A stretch of DNA of 64,000 nucleotides from Azadirachta indica (taxonomy: Eukaryota; Streptophyta; Magnoliopsida; Sapindales; Meliaceae), in assembly GCA_022749755.1 (NCBI GenBank), contig CM040447.1, positions 7,710,545 through 7,774,544 of the forward strand, in the 5' to 3' direction. The notes under the pieces were generated by a model that saw nothing but the letters and a program-made list of their open reading frames with translations, ran no database searches and had not been told where the DNA came from. The stretch's first letter is position 1, and the number at the start of each line of letters is the position of its first letter. This document shows positions 26,475 through 40,455 of this stretch, one piece after another. The translations under genes and the position numbers were made by a program.

Positions 26475-29400
26475 TCCAGAAAGAAAAGGTAAATTCAATG
26501 GTTGAGAGTTGAAGATTAACTTGAAACAAATTAAATATTTTAAAGAATGAGATTTGCAAATCTAATTAAATATAAAAGGGAAGCTAGCTACAAGGTGGTC
26601 AAAAATTGAATAACTTTCCAGCATACTGTAACTAGGTATGAATGCATATTATTATATTAAAATGGAAAATGATGTTTTATCATGTGGGGTAATAGTATTT
26701 GGGGGTCCCTGGGCTTTGCTTTGCTTTGCTTTGCTTTTCTTTTAAAATAAGGACATAGTTTCTCTATTTGTATCAAATGACTTCCAGATCCTACTGCAGT
26801 GACTACAATACCCTTACAATATTATGCTTTGGATATCAAAATATTAGAGTATCTAGCTTAATAATAAAGGGTGTTTTAATCATTTCAAACGATTTAGGAA
26901 CCTATTTGGTACAATTGTAATGCACGAATTATATTTTTGTCTAAATATAGATATGTGGAGTAGAAGTTCAAATGAAGGGGTTTTAATATATGGTTTGAAC
27001 TTATTTAACTTACAATTGTTACATAACTATTAAGAATTGGATTTTTTTGGGAGTTAAATTATAAAAATTTTAAACATATATAAAAAAAAAATATCAATAT
27101 TTAAATTTAGATATTATAAAAATATATTTAATTGTTTGTGTGTGTGTATATATATATAAAGTCAAAACATAAAGCGGGGAAATTAAAAAAAGAAAGTTGG
27201 GTTTATACGTTAACTGAAAATTTGAGGAGAAAGAAAATATAAAAAGATAAGTTTGTCTGAAAAGAATTACAAACTAAAATAATAAGAGTTGAAACTTTAT
27301 TAATGACAAGAATAATCTGAAATTTATTAATAAGTAGTCAAGAATTTTCAAGCTTTTTAGAATAACACCTAATTAAGTTTGGAGATTGAGGGACCACTTA
27401 ACAAATAAATCATTTATCTTATGAGTAATCTAAGTTTTAAAGCATAACTTAATTTGAGACTTGAGAATTTTTTGAATTTTTTGGGAACACAAATTTTTTT
27501 ATTCTCCACTTGAGTTATATATATTGATTATATTTCGTCAAAATTCACTTAATTCATAGAAAAATAAAATTAAAGACATTTTGATCTCAAGTATCACTGC
27601 CAACTACAAGTCTAGCATATATGCTTTAAAAGCTTTGAATATTTTTAATTAAATAAATGCATTTGTTTTGGGTAAAATATACTTGCTTTAAGCATAAAAT
27701 CCAATCCGTAGAGTAAAGGACGAATGCATAAAGATAAAAAGAAACAAATTAAGACCATCATTTATAAGTGATCAAGTATTGGATTCTAACACAAACATTC
27801 CTCCAAAAGGCAACAGGCAATTAATAGCCTTGCTAGTATTAGTTTAAACAAAGTTTCTAGTTTAACCATTTGATCATCTTCTTATAGCCATAGCAAAAGG
27901 AAAATTATTTCGTTCTTTGAAAACAAATTAATGTGCCATTAAATATAAATTTATATCAAAAACTTTTGTTTGGTGAAGTGGAGCGAGCATTAGGATTATG
28001 ACCAACTACTACTTATAGTAGTGTACTTTGTGTCGGAAATTATTTATAGAAGAAAGATTTAGATGTGACAATCTCAATAAACAAAACCAAAATTAAAAAA
28101 TTTAAGAGTGATAATGAGAAAATTGTAAAAATAAAAGGATTATATTTAGATGAAGTTAAAAAATTAATGAATATTAATTTATTTCTTTCAAGTTAGAGGG
28201 TCAAAATAAAAATATATATCTTATGTTAAAGTATAAAAAAAATTATTGGTAAAAATTATAAATATTTTATATATAACTTAAAAAAAATGTTACCATTTCG
28301 TTACTAAAATCATATAATAAAAATATTTTGAATTTTTTCTCTTAATATTATAATAATGATAGGTTAATATTAAAATAAATCTTTATGTAATAAAAATTTA
28401 TTAAATAAACATAAAGATGACGTGTTACAAGCGTTTTAGTTTTTATTTTTATTATGGGCAGTCCCTATTTGTTAGGACACGAGGTTATGGAAATAGAATC
28501 ATGGATTTGGCTAGCAAATGATTGGTTAATTTGCATTATCTGTTCATGCTGATAACAATTTTTGTTCCAAATAGTGAAAAAGATCCAACCTAAATATACT
28601 ATACTATATATTACTGTTTCTAGATTAAGATTAAAGAGGAATTTATTTAGTTTATATTAATGATGTAACTTGTTAAGAAAATGGTGTTTGCTTCATTTGA
28701 TTTAATTAAGACAATTGAAATAATTATTACAAATTAGTGGTAGGACCTGGAATTGCCATAAGTTAATAGAAAACATGATTCCTGAGTGTAATTATAATTA
28801 GGTTTAAACAATTCAAATTATTGCTTGAACAATTTGCAATTGTTGCTTGAACACTTATCATTAGAGCAAGGCTATGATAAAGTGCGTTATTCTTATGTAT
28901 ATCATTTACTTCCTTAGTTTTTTCTGTTATATTTTTTCAATTTATATATATACACACACATACACATTGCAGCTTGGATAAAGCAACAAGCAATGAAGAA
29001 GTTCCATAAATATTGGGCTTCATTGGTGAAGAATGTTTAGCGCTTTAGACTGTGGCTTTGCCTGGCACCTCTTGGAAAGTTGCCACACAATATTGTAAAT
29101 GTATACGGCAAGTTTTTAATTACTTTACTTTAAAAATAAAAGTGAAAATGTGCTTAATAAAAAATCAATTTTAGCTAATATGTCAGTAAGCGTTGGATTA
29201 AAAACTGGAGTCTCTAGCTAATGCCAAGTTGCTGCAAAATTCAGTAATACACTTCTTGTTACTGCTAGCTAGATACCAAAAGTTTTCCATTTAATTTCTT
29301 ATAAACTAGCAATAATCCTCACTATCTTACATTATATATCATGGTGTTAATTAAAACATGTGAAGCAAAATACATCTTCTTCTATGGCTTGTTCGCCAGA

Positions 29401-29851
29401 CAGTAGCAGAAACCAAAGATTAGTACTTATTATTACAATTCAAGCTTCATTCATTTTTTTCTAAATAATTAATCTTGATAGAACATGAAAAAATTTTATC
29501 AGTAAAAGTGTACAAACCCATCAGAAAAACGTAATGAATCTTACTCTTCGTAATTAATATTTTAAAAAAATAAGAAAGAAAATATTAAAGGTTCAATCTC
29601 AAACTCTATGAAGACTAAAATTCCAATCAATTACACACATACACAAACTCACAATATAGCATACACTTTTTTCTTCCAAACTTTCTATAGCTTTGTAATT
29701 TTGTTTTGGCTACTGTTTATCAAGAAATTAACAGTAAAACTACTTACAAACATCGATGGATTGACCAAGAAAATCGAACAGAAACATCGATGCAACGTGA
29801 AGAAAGAGATATATCAACGGAGGAAGAGGATTATTGATCGATGGATGATGA
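26475..29851. other. intergenic DNA, no gene seen
   Basis: AT-rich spacer upstream of the sulfate transporter. It contains a perfect (CTTTG)4 run at 26714-26733, a GT/AT microsatellite near 27136-27159 and a CA-rich run near 28950-28968. The minus-strand purine-rich stretch near 28030-28140 has no open frame. Confidence 0.65.
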
Positions 29852-30028
29852 TCAACGGTTGGAATTTGATCCATTTTCTTGCTTCAAAATCTCTTCTTCT
29901 TGTTGTTTCTTCCATTTCTCAATCTCTGCATACAACAACCCTTTGCTTTCGTCCTCCTCTCCTTTTTTACTTTCCTTCACAGAAACTTTCTTTCCCAACT
30001 TGATTTTGTACTTCAAATTGAAACACAT
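29852..30028 (-). CDS. possible 58-residue charged protein
   Basis: On the minus strand an ATG at 30028 opens a 58-codon frame ending at TGA. The product starts MCFNLKYKIKLGKK, continues with an acidic-basic stretch, then LLYAEIEKWKKQQEEEILKQ, a likely amphipathic helix, and ends in a polar tail. The minus strand is strongly purine-rich only within the frame. A TATATAAA-like element lies about 65 bases upstream (30090-30099), so a compact intronless gene is possible. I recognise no family. The plus-strand frame over the same bases (29608-30003) is low-complexity and is taken as antisense. Confidence 0.35.
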   Translation of the reverse strand: MCFNLKYKIKLGKKVSVKESKKGEEDESKGLLYAEIEKWKKQQEEEILKQENGSNSNR

Positions 30029-30099
30029 GATCTCTATGTAATATATATCTTGCATGCCCAAAACTTTTGATATAAAACTATGAAATAATTTATATAAAT

Positions 30100-31581
30100 G
30101 TCCTGATTCTCTCTAGCTAGGGAATTGCTTAGTTTGAAAATAATTTTTAACCTATGTGTTGTTTTTCATATGGCAAGTGACGGTGACTACAAGATAATAT
30201 GGTTGATTTCTTTAAGAGAAAGTTAAAGGCAAAAAATTTGTTGAATTACTTTAAGAATAAGTTAAGTCACTAACATACAAGTTATAGTATCAAGCTTTAT
30301 TTTTCATGCCCCTATATTTGGATTTTATGTCACCTTCACCCGCTCTTTTTCTCATCCTTTTTATCTTTAATGCAGCAACCATTTTTCTTTTAATAAAAAT
30401 AAAATAGACAATAAAAATCAATGTATTTTATTTTCATTTATTAAGTGTGAACATATTTTAACTTTTTAAGTTTTAGGGCAAAATTTGGGCTGGGCTTGAT
30501 TTTGGGCTTTGGATTTGGATTTGTATTCCGGGAAGCCCAGCATACCATAGTTCATAATTGTAAACTTAGTCTTCTTAAGATTGTTCTACTAGTTTAATAA
30601 AATATTTAAAACTGCTTTCTTTGAAACATGGGGAAGAAAATTTACTTCTTTGCCGGCCGACAAAGAGTTTTTTACGGGGGCTTCGAGGAAGTCTCTCTTA
30701 CCATTAAACAAAAGGTTTCACATTATTAAATTGAATTGAATTTCAGTTTCTATCTTTGAGTGAAAGAAAAAATGAAAAGAGTTTGCTTATGCACACAAAG
30801 AAAATATATATGCACATATACAATTTAAAATTTTATCGGATATTAAAGATAACCAGAAAATAAAGATAAACAATATATAATTTTCAACGTACATTAAATT
30901 TAATTTTTTTAATATTACATATTATATATACAATATATTGATATAACATTATAAATACTAAGAGTTAGAATCTTGAATGAATTTAATTCGACACTATTCG
31001 CAAAATTTTATACTAAATCTATCAACAAAATTTGCCTCTATTGACAAAATTCTCTACTTTCATTTATTTTCGGAAGAAAAATTGGTGTCTATATATTTTT
31101 TAAATAACTTAAAAAGTAAGGATATTAAACACCTGATTGATTGAATGGTGGTTGATAAATTAAATTTGATGTTTAATGAATAAATACTTCTTTTTTTCCA
31201 AGAAATACAGTATCCTTTTAAATTTATATATTATTGATAAGATAATTTTATGTATATATCCATGAGGATTATTATTCTCTTCTTAATTATTAGCGACTTT
31301 AAGTGAAAAATGTAGCATAATAAATAATATATCTCTTATATATCATTACTAATAAACATGGGACACAAACTTTGAAACAAAAAATAATTAAAGATTTCTA
31401 ATCCCACGAACCATTGGCTAATTATCATCATAAAAATCCTCGAACATTATTAAAAAGAAAATTACAAAGACAACTTTTTTAAAAGATAATACTAAGTATA
31501 GTTATTACTAAATAATTACAATATAATTACAAAATTATAAAAATAATAATTAATTCAATTATCTAGCCCTCCATCTCCATG
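30100..31581. other. intergenic DNA, no gene seen
   Basis: AT-rich spacer. The patch at 30480-30545 (GGGCTGGGCTTGATTTTGGG then GCTTTGGATTTGGATTTG) is simple G/T-rich sequence. No reading frame or RNA gene is seen. Confidence 0.65.
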
Positions 31582-32067
31582 TTAGCTTCTCTTCCTCTCC
31601 ATTCTGAAACTCGACCTTTGCTTCAACCCAGAGAGTTGCTTCTCCCAAACGTCCCTCGCAAATCTCCCTCCCCTCTTCTCCACACTAACAAACCCTAACG
31701 AATCAACCAAACCCATTTCGTAATCATACATTTTTCTCGAAACAGGATCCGATAACGTCTCGTAGGCCTTCTGAAGCTCGACGAATTTTTTCGTAGACTC
31801 TTCCTTCATTGATGAAGGACAGGCGTCGGGATGCAATTGTCGAGCCATTCTTCTGTAAGCTTTTCTTATTTCCTCAAAACCTACATTTTCTGAACCAAGC
31901 GAAAGAACTTGATAGAAGTTACTGTTATTCTTCCCTTTTTGCATGCCAAACTTGTTTGCCCTACAGGAAATTGTTGCAGGTTTTTGCATAGAAATTCTTT
32001 TGCATGGGATATTTGGAGACGTTATTATTTTTGCCACCTTGAGATTATTATTCATTTGGATCGCCAT
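31582..32067 (-). CDS. small J-domain co-chaperone, probably plastid (DnaJ20-like)
   Basis: One exon of 161 codons. A J-domain occupies about residues 50-116: FYQVLSLG opens helix I, RKAYRRMARQLHPD carries the HPD motif at 79-81, and ELQKAYETLSDP gives helices III-IV. There is no G/F region, zinc finger or C-terminal substrate domain, so it is a class III (type C) J-protein that would stimulate an Hsp70 ATPase. The first 45 residues are basic and Ser/Ile-rich with few acids, as in a plastid or mitochondrial presequence. The C-terminal WEKQLSGLKQRS resembles the tail of plant DnaJ20 proteins. ATG 32067 has the context AACAATGGC. The frame extends 11 codons upstream only from a TTG. A TATATAAA box lies at 32159-32166. 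Confidence 0.85.
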   Translation of the reverse strand: MAIQMNNNLKVAKIITSPNIPCKRISMQKPATISCRANKFGMQKGKNNSNFYQVLSLGSENVGFEEIRKAYRRMARQLHPDACPSSMKEESTKKFVELQKAYETLSDPVSRKMYDYEMGLVDSLGFVSVEKRGGRFARDVWEKQLSGLKQRSSFRMERKRS

Positions 32068-32158
32068 TGTTGATCTCTGAATGAATAATGAAATATACAA
32101 AGAGAAAGAGAGGTGGAATGGATTTGAAGATGGAGAGAGTTTAATTAGGGGGTTTTTA

Positions 32159-32166
32159 TTTATATA
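32159..32166 (-). promoter_or_regulatory. TATA box of the J-domain gene
   Basis: TATATAAA on the minus strand, about 92 bases before the ATG. This places the transcript start near 32130, upstream of 32067 and with no earlier ATG in the frame. Confidence 0.6.
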
Positions 32167-35100
32167 AGGGTTTCGAACTAGTTGTATTATAGAATATTAT
32201 AATTTGTTGTTGTTTTTGTTATTGTTTTTGTTGTTGCTTTTGTTGTCGGGGCATGAAGAGAGAGCTAGGTTTTGGTAGAAGAGAGTTGAATGTTGTTTTG
32301 GCATGAAGTCATCGTATTTGTCTTTTTTAGGTCTTTCCTTCCACTTGTTGCATCTTTATTTATTCTATGGCAAAGTGAAAAAATTAAATTTTAAAAAAAA
32401 AAGTACACACAAAGTTTATTTGAAAAAGCAAATTGATTGCATCATAATGGAACAAATGCCATTAATTTTTATTTTACATCGTCTTAGAAGAAATGCGTTA
32501 ATTAGTTCCACTAATAAATTCACAGTTGTCTAATTTGCTATAAAAAAAAATATTATTCAAGTGTTTGTGACCTTTAAATTTTTAGATTGATTTAGATCAC
32601 TTGAAACTAAGAATTTTGTTTTAAATTAAGAAAATTAAATCGGTCATTCCACGAAATGCCTCGTCACATAACAAATTGATAGTCATTATGATCAGTTTGC
32701 TTGGACTAATTAAATTAATTAAGTAGAGATAATTAAAACAAAGTTGGGAAAGCGTGCGTTTTCATTATCGTACCTCACGAAAATCGATAGTTCAAAAATA
32801 ATGTCAAAATATAATTTTTTATTTTTTTATTACATATACATAGTGTTCATTATATTAATTCTTGTACATATTGCTTGTTTTTTTCCTCTAAGCCGGCCGA
32901 TTATCTTCATGATATCTAGCAGCTCCTTCGTTAAAAAATATTATCAGAAGGTTCGTCAGAATCTAACCCATAATTCCATTTTAATCCTTAAATTAAGGGC
33001 ACATAATCCAAATTGCACAAGATGATAAATGATCAATTGGTCAACGTAAGCTATTAATTACTACTCGTTTGATTGTTTAATGATCAAGATGATCATTAAG
33101 TGACAAATTTATCTAGATTTCAAAGATCAAATTTTATTTTTAATTATCAGTTGTTTGTAATTTGTATGTATATATGCTTTACGTCATTATCTTTTTTGAA
33201 TTTCTACATTTTGTTACAGTACTATTACATATATAATTTTTATATACACAAACTAATATGATAGTATTATATTATTAACATATGTTTTATTTTTTTTTTT
33301 TTTAATAATTTAGACTAATACTTTTTTATTATTGTTAAAAAGGAGAAACTTGTTGAAAAGGTAAATAAGATTACATAATCAATATATCGAAGTCCACTAC
33401 ATTTTAATGGTTTAATTACTTTATGTCTAGGGAGTTGGATCATAATTAAGGTTACAACTATACCCACACTAACAATGCATCTAATTCCGTAATAAATTTA
33501 TTTAATATTTTATTACAAATTTATTTTTAAAATAATAATAGTAAAAATAAAAATTTACGATAAACAATAAATTTTTATTAGATAATTTTATTTAACAGTC
33601 TTACCCTTTTTTTTTTTTCAATTAAAGTTTATGATTCAACTTAAATGATTTTTTACTAACAATTTTTGCTGGCCCATCTGTCTGTTTAATTAGAGAAAAG
33701 TCGAACCAAACACAATTGCAAATATTCTTCGAAAAATTATTTATTTTTGTTGGATTTAGCTGTAAATGGTCAATTGATATTTAAGTAGAGAAAATTTTGT
33801 TTTATTGGAACAAAATCCACAAGAAAATCCAGATAACATGTGGGAGTTCGAGCGGTCATTAACCTCCGCTGTTTTTTTTTTTTTAAAAATTATTTTTGTT
33901 TAGTTTGTTTGCATTAAACTCAATTAAGAATCAAGAGCAGGCTGAATCATAATTGAGTTGAGTAAATCAAGCAGATTAGGTTAAAATTTTAGGCTGGCCT
34001 ACGTTAATTTATCTTTTATGTTTGTCAAATTAGGCCACACAAGAAGAAAATAATAATTGATTAACTCAAATGGATGGTAATTAATTAAAATTTTATGACC
34101 ATGCGTTGATATCGAAAGTGTTAAACTTATATGTATGATGTATTACATATTGTGAAAAATTATATTGCAAGGAGAGGAATGAAAATCAATGACTTGATAA
34201 TGTTATCGTTTTAAATTTGTTGAGATTTTTACTCTTAGAGCGAATATATTAAATAAGTAATAAATAAAAAATATAAATAAAAATATATCAATCATGCAAT
34301 ACAAATATTTAATGACATATTTAAGATTATTATATTTATATTTAATTTTAAAAGTATACCAATTAAAATGTCAAATAAATTTTAATTTTTGTTTAAAAGT
34401 TAATTTTTACCGCCATTGTCTCACTTGTAGTTGATATTTAATAATCCCGTCTACTACAACTATTATATCAAATAACTAGACATTGACAACTTAATTTAAA
34501 GTAATAATATTAGAGATATAAATTATGTTTATATAAACTCTTATATACAAATTCATTATATTGTTATCATATTATTTGATATAATTTATTTATATTTACT
34601 TTTGCGTTAGTGGGTTGGAGCTCTCAACCCAAATGACTCAAAAGCCTCGTAAACTTCTATATGTGATGATCTTTTTCCCTTTTCTTATTTTTTTCCCTAT
34701 GAAGAATTTTTTTTTTTTTTGCGTTCATTTTTTAAAAAATTAGGAAAAAAAAGTAATTATAAATTGTCAATTACAATATTCTATGCATTTATTTATAATT
34801 ATTATAAATTATATTTTTAATCCAACATAAAAAGGTAATGGTAAATTTAATTTATACCTAAAATAAAATTTTCAAAGGAACAAATTTAACTTATATTGAA
34901 GAAATTGGAGCATGTATGTAAAAATAAAAGAAAAAAATAAAAGTTGAATAATATGGAGATGGATAAAAATCATGAAATTTAATATTATTGTAAGCCGGTT
35001 TTAAAAAAAAAAAAGATGATAAACATTTTAACCTTGTCTTATAAAATATAATTGTGGAATGATTTTTATTTTTTACAAGGTTGCAAGCAAATAAAAAAAA

Positions 35101-35934
35101 ATTAGATAATTGAATTTTGGTTTCGGATGGATTAATGTGTCCATGTATAATAGAAATCCCAAGTAGCAGAGATCTATCAAAATAATTAAAGCCCAAACAA
35201 ACTGAACTACAATTATCGGGCTGAAGTCTCACATAGAAGTATTTCACTATAATTATTGGAGTATTAAATATTAAATATTATGATTGATGTACAAATAAAT
35301 TATAATCCTCTACTGAAAAATCGTGAGGAAAACAAAAAGGAAGTCATAATTGTGAATATATTTTTCTACTTTAAAAGATTTTACTTTGAGCAAACTTGAA
35401 TTAATTAATAAGCAAGAATGAATGAAATCATGTTGTAATTTCCAAGAAAATTCAACGAATTGCTTGCTTTCATTTTAAAGACGCTTGGCTATTTGAGAAA
35501 GAACCAGAAACTATGCTCACTAAATTATTGACTAAGCAATTCAACAAAGCAGCAAAATAGGAATTGATTTCTAATTGAATACCAAGTCAAGCAGCCGCCG
35601 TGCCATAAATAATTCTTCCTACGAAACACTAACATCTGACGCAATTTTGCTTCTTTTTAATTTAGAATATGTTTGTAATTGTCGTGCTTTTATTTCATTT
35701 TAAAAATAAAATAAATAAAGTATTTGAGAATCAACACTTAACTTTCATAATTATATTTACGTTTAATTTTTTTATTTCATAAAAAATATAATTTAAAGTT
35801 ATAATAAAATCACAATATCTCTATTTTTTTTAATATTACGTACATATATAAACTATCAATATTATATTAAAAATTTATCAAAAATTTATAAATTTTTCTT
35901 ATTTAGGATTATGGAAAATAAGTCTTGTTGGCTT

Positions 35935-35995
35935 TAGTCAATAAGACTCGAATCCAGCCTCCTTACCACTCGAATAAAGCTCGAGTGGCTCACAA
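35935..35995 (-). repeat. tRNA-like box motifs with a short perfect hairpin (SINE remnant?)
   Basis: On the minus strand the segment reads CTCGAGTGGTAAGG, then GGATTCGAGTC, resembling spaced Pol III A and B boxes of tRNA-derived SINEs. On the plus strand CCACTCGA and TCGAGTGG form an 8-base stem around a 7-base loop. It is too short and diverged for a tRNA gene, and the SINE origin is a guess. Confidence 0.25.
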
Positions 35996-37522
35996 TATTT
36001 TTATCTTAAACATACCTTAATTTAAAATCTCAATAAATAACTATTTATTTTTTGCTTAAATAATATTTAATACTCACATTACTTCATTCTTGACCATACT
36101 TAATAATATTTAGTACAAAAATGTTTGTATTATACTATTTGTACATGTGTTTAACAAATTTTTACTCTTAATTAATACGTTGATTATTAAAATTAATTAA
36201 TATTTATGATAATTACATGTAATAAGTAAAAAAAAAAAATAAATGGTATAAATTTAGGTAGACAATTATAAAATTTTTGTACAGGGGCAGACAAAGGGTC
36301 AAAATCATGTTTCATATGATAGAATGCGAATATTGAAACGAAAGAATTTATGTAAAAGCAGCTGTCAACTCTTTTGATAATGAAGTTATTAATAATTTAT
36401 TTAATTTAATTTTAACTGTGATGGATTCCAAACTTTCTTGCTAAACACATGCATCAATTTGGAAATGAAAATGCCATTATTGATTGATCCTTTTGCAAAT
36501 CAAAGAGATTTGCTTGTCTTATAGTATGATTATTTATGCACTGTATTTATTGAATGGTCAAGCTGTGGGGGACCTTCTTGTATGTGAACATAAAATTCTC
36601 ATTATTGACATGGGAACTTCTTTACAATAATTTGCTGATTATATGATTGTTAGAGTAATTTATTTGATTCTAACAAGAGAAAATTTGGATTTAAGTAATA
36701 TGGTATGAAAGTCATTAATTAGATGGAAGACTCTTAAGTATAATGTGATCTAAAGAATACAAGTTTTCTTAATATTTTCGCAAGTTATATAAATAAATAA
36801 TTGATATCCAACAAAATTTCAGTGTGAAAAAAAAAAGAGAGATAATAGAAGGAGAAAAAATCGTACTTGTGTTAGAATATTATGAAATTGGTGGATGAAA
36901 CTGTGAGTTATAATCAAGAAATTTGATGCTGTTCGTGAGTTCTTATGGTAAACAACTCGATTTTTGCTTCTTGCTGGACTCTTTTTCTAAATATTTTAAT
37001 ATAAAAAAAATTAAATAGTATCGATACTATAAGTTAGTAAAAATGAACTTATCAAATTTATATTCGTTGATAGAAAATTAAAAATTATCTATACACATGG
37101 ACGTTTTGAATTATGTAATGTTAAAATTTTATTTCTTCAATTTTTAATGCAAGTGTCTGTTTATTAAGATAAAAACTTATATCAAAATAAAATCACAATA
37201 ATTATTAGTACTAAGAACATTTTACATTCGTTTAATGACCATGGATTAATAACAGAACTTGGACAATAACTTGGCAGTTTAAGAATTAAAAACCTTGAAG
37301 TTTAAAATAAATCAAAAAGCATTTTTCAAAATTGATGTGAAATATTTGGTAGTTAAGAATTAAAAACAAAATAGAAATCAGAATTCAAAAGCAAAAGCAA
37401 GCCAATAGAGGAGACGAGTTATAAAGCAAGACGCAGTATTTCAGTGCAATAATTGGGTTCAAAATAAATGTGTTTCGTGACCACCACTGACTCTGATAGA
37501 AGCAACACTACCAATGCTAAGC

Positions 37523-37640
37523 ACTTGGATAATAACATTTGGATCCCTACCTTTTTAAGTTTTCAAGATAAAAATATAATATGTGCAGGTATAATACATA
37601 GATCCTCAACTTTTAAGTAAATTACAAAATTACTCTTATA
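37523..37640. repeat. dispersed repeat copy
   Basis: GATAATAACATTTGGATCCC with a following AT-rich unit belongs to the same family as the pair at 19392. It is diverged and its ends are approximate. Confidence 0.45.
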
Positions 37641-39357
37641 AAATTAATCTTGGCGCCCATAATATTACAAAATGTGAGGGTATTTCGGATTTCAAAGAAA
37701 TGAAGTGGTGATCTATCTGTTATAAGTGGAAAGTATAGGTATCAGTTTGTAAGAATTATAAAAATTCAGTAATTTATATGTCATTAGCCTTAAAGCACGA
37801 AATAATATAAAAAAATTAAGAGTCTTTTTCGACGACTTATAAATTATTTATAAACCGTTGAATCTAAATATATTTAATAGTTAAGATTGAATTAATTTTT
37901 AATAATTAATGTATATTATATTTAATTTTAATTATTGAATTTATGTATATTAATAACTTATAAATAATGTAAAAATTTATATAATATATATATATATATA
38001 TGTATACACACGTACGAAGAGATGATGAATTAATTCACATGATCTTGCAGTTGCGTATTGCTTTGATTCTCCACCCCAAGTCTGTGGAAAAGCAGCCAAA
38101 ACGTAACAAAAATGAGCAACCATCCAAGCACTTTCAGTTGTCTACATTTATCAATTAAACACATAAAACTTCCAAAAGCACTTTTCCAAAAGCCAAAGCG
38201 CAAGAGTGCATGCACATGCATATATGTCGCCTTCCTTTCTCTGTTACTTGACAATTTGACACTAATTGCAAGCAATTCTGCAGAAGCTGAAATGCAATTT
38301 TCAAATGTATTATCCGTGAATTAATTTGTGGGTGGGTTTTACTTGGAATTAAGTTAAAAGGAAGCCAAACCCAAATGCACTTTTGCAAATATGTGATGTT
38401 ATTTCTGCAAGCAGTAAATAGCCAGCGTTTGGGATAATTAATGTATTATATGTTGACAATATTGTAACTTTCTTCAACTCTTTATTGTTGCAGAAAACAG
38501 AAATGGAGACGTTGACAACGTGAGTTTTAAGAAATTTGGAAACAGAGAATTTCGTTTTCATTTTTGGAGATAAGCATGCACTTTCATACTTAATTTAAGC
38601 TCTTGATGTATGCTTGGATTACTTCCTTTAAATGGCCAAAAAAAAATCAATTCTATCACTCTGTTGAAGAGGTATAAAAATGAATTTTGATAGAATATAA
38701 AAAATCATTTTTTATCCATAATAATTATGATTAAAAATTATAGACTTTCGATTCTAATAAATAAATAAATTTATTAACTTCCTAAATGGATGAAAAAAGC
38801 AAATAAAGTGAAGATGAAAATACCAAACCTTTCATGTGATCATGGTCCTTCCTTGGAACAAAGTGGTGGACCTATTATTAATCAAATGAACGAAAGTGAT
38901 AAGATCGACAGAAGAAAGAAAATTAATATATACGTTGGACCACTCAATCTGTAGCCTATAATTTTTACCATCACTATTCCTTTCAAAAATAAATTACAAT
39001 ATAAAATTATTAAAAAAGAAGAAAGAAAAGAAACTCTATAGTGGAAAAGAGAGGTAGAGAAACCACAATGAAATTCTTTTTGTGAAGAGTGTGTGTATCG
39101 TTGCCAATAAAAAAACTAAAAGGCTAGAGTCGCTATGCTGCATGCAAATGCTGCAGAATATGTGTTGTGGGGCTGAGGATTAAAGCTGCTGTGGGCTCAA
39201 ATAGTATTTGCTGTTAATTAATACGAATACTAATAATAATATTAATAATAAAGAATAAGTTTATTGTATATATGTACTTTTCGTTGGAGTAGAGCCACAA
39301 AATGTTGACAGAACGCAGTTGAACCACAAATCCAATTCTGTGGCTAGTGATGGTTGC

Positions 39358-39407
39358 AGAAGAGAAGAGAAGAAGACAAGAGAAGACAAGAGAAGAGAAG
39401 AGAGAGT
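39358..39407. repeat. GA-rich pentamer run
   Basis: An all-purine run (apart from two cytosines) built of AGAGA and AGACA pentamers. GA runs in plants can bind BPC factors, but no gene lies nearby. Confidence 0.8.
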
Positions 39408-40220
39408 AGTGATTTCTTGTCCTTTGGATTGGAATATATCACATGATTCTGACAATTTTAAAGAAGGTGAAACGTATAGTATATGCATGCATGTGTATTA
39501 TTAATTTTGGACGTATATATATCCATCAGTGTTTTTAATTTCGTTTGCTAAGAATATATTTAGTACAGCTGTGCCTCTACCTGTATATGATGCTGTAGGA
39601 ATTACTTATGTTACATTATTTGGATTTATATATTGAGTTTTTTTTTTTTTTACCAACTACGATTGTGTTTTTATGTGATTTTAAAAGTTTAATTTTTAAA
39701 ATATTTGATAAATATCAATTTTTGTTTGAAAGTTGATTTTTTGTTGTTTATTTTATATAGTATTTCTGTTCTAGAATAATTGTAGTTTCAAAATTATGAC
39801 ATTTGAATCTCAAATGCATCTTAAATATATTTAAGAACTTAATTTTTTTTAATTTTAAATTTATTGATTAAATGTTATATTAACATAGTGACATGTTACT
39901 TACAAAGAAGACACGTAAGAGTTTGAAAAGACAAATATGTTTTCATAAACATATTTCATAAATATAAATAAAATAAAGTAGATTATAGAATAGAATTAAA
40001 ATAAATCGAATTTTGAAGAATTTTTTTAAGATCAAGAGGACGAGAGAGAATGAGAATGAGATAACCATCCATAATTAATACATTGAAAATCATGTATATT
40101 GGTACATCAAAAATTAATGTTGATACTTAATTTCAATTAAAAAAAATTGTTTTTTTTTCATCCACAAAGGTGGCCAACAAATTTGTCTACTTCATTTTCT
40201 ATCAATTTTATCAAATAAAA

Positions 40221-40455
40221 GTTTGTTTAATTGTCACAAATCACTTTTGAAAAAATTTTAATAATTATTTTAATAAACATGTTTGTAATGTTATATTGTA
40301 AGAAAATAAGATAAAATCTTTCAAATAAAAAAAGAGTAAGACAATTTAATTTTTAAAAAAAATTCTAAAACTCTACTTTTAAAATTTTAAATTTTGATTT
40401 TCTTTCAATAAAAAAAATTTTAATCCTCAAAAATTCTTCTCCAATACTAACATGT
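40221..40455. mobile_element. MITE-like element, copy 2 (left end lost)
   Basis: It aligns by eye with 11980-12240. It shares TTGTCACAAAT(C/G)ACTTTTG followed by AAAAAATTT, the pattern TTTCAATA(A/G)AA, and TCAAAAA(T/C)TCTT near the right end. The left terminal region of copy 1 is not seen here. Confidence 0.5.

Noticed and set aside
29608..30003. 131-codon plus-strand frame
   Set aside because: Phe/Leu/Ser-rich and low in complexity. It is the antisense of a purine-rich minus-strand frame and has no domain.
38030..38275. 81-codon minus-strand frame with a hydrophobic segment (LGWLLIFVTFWLLFH)
   Set aside because: A single T-rich membrane-like run is common by chance in such DNA. There is no family resemblance and no promoter signal.
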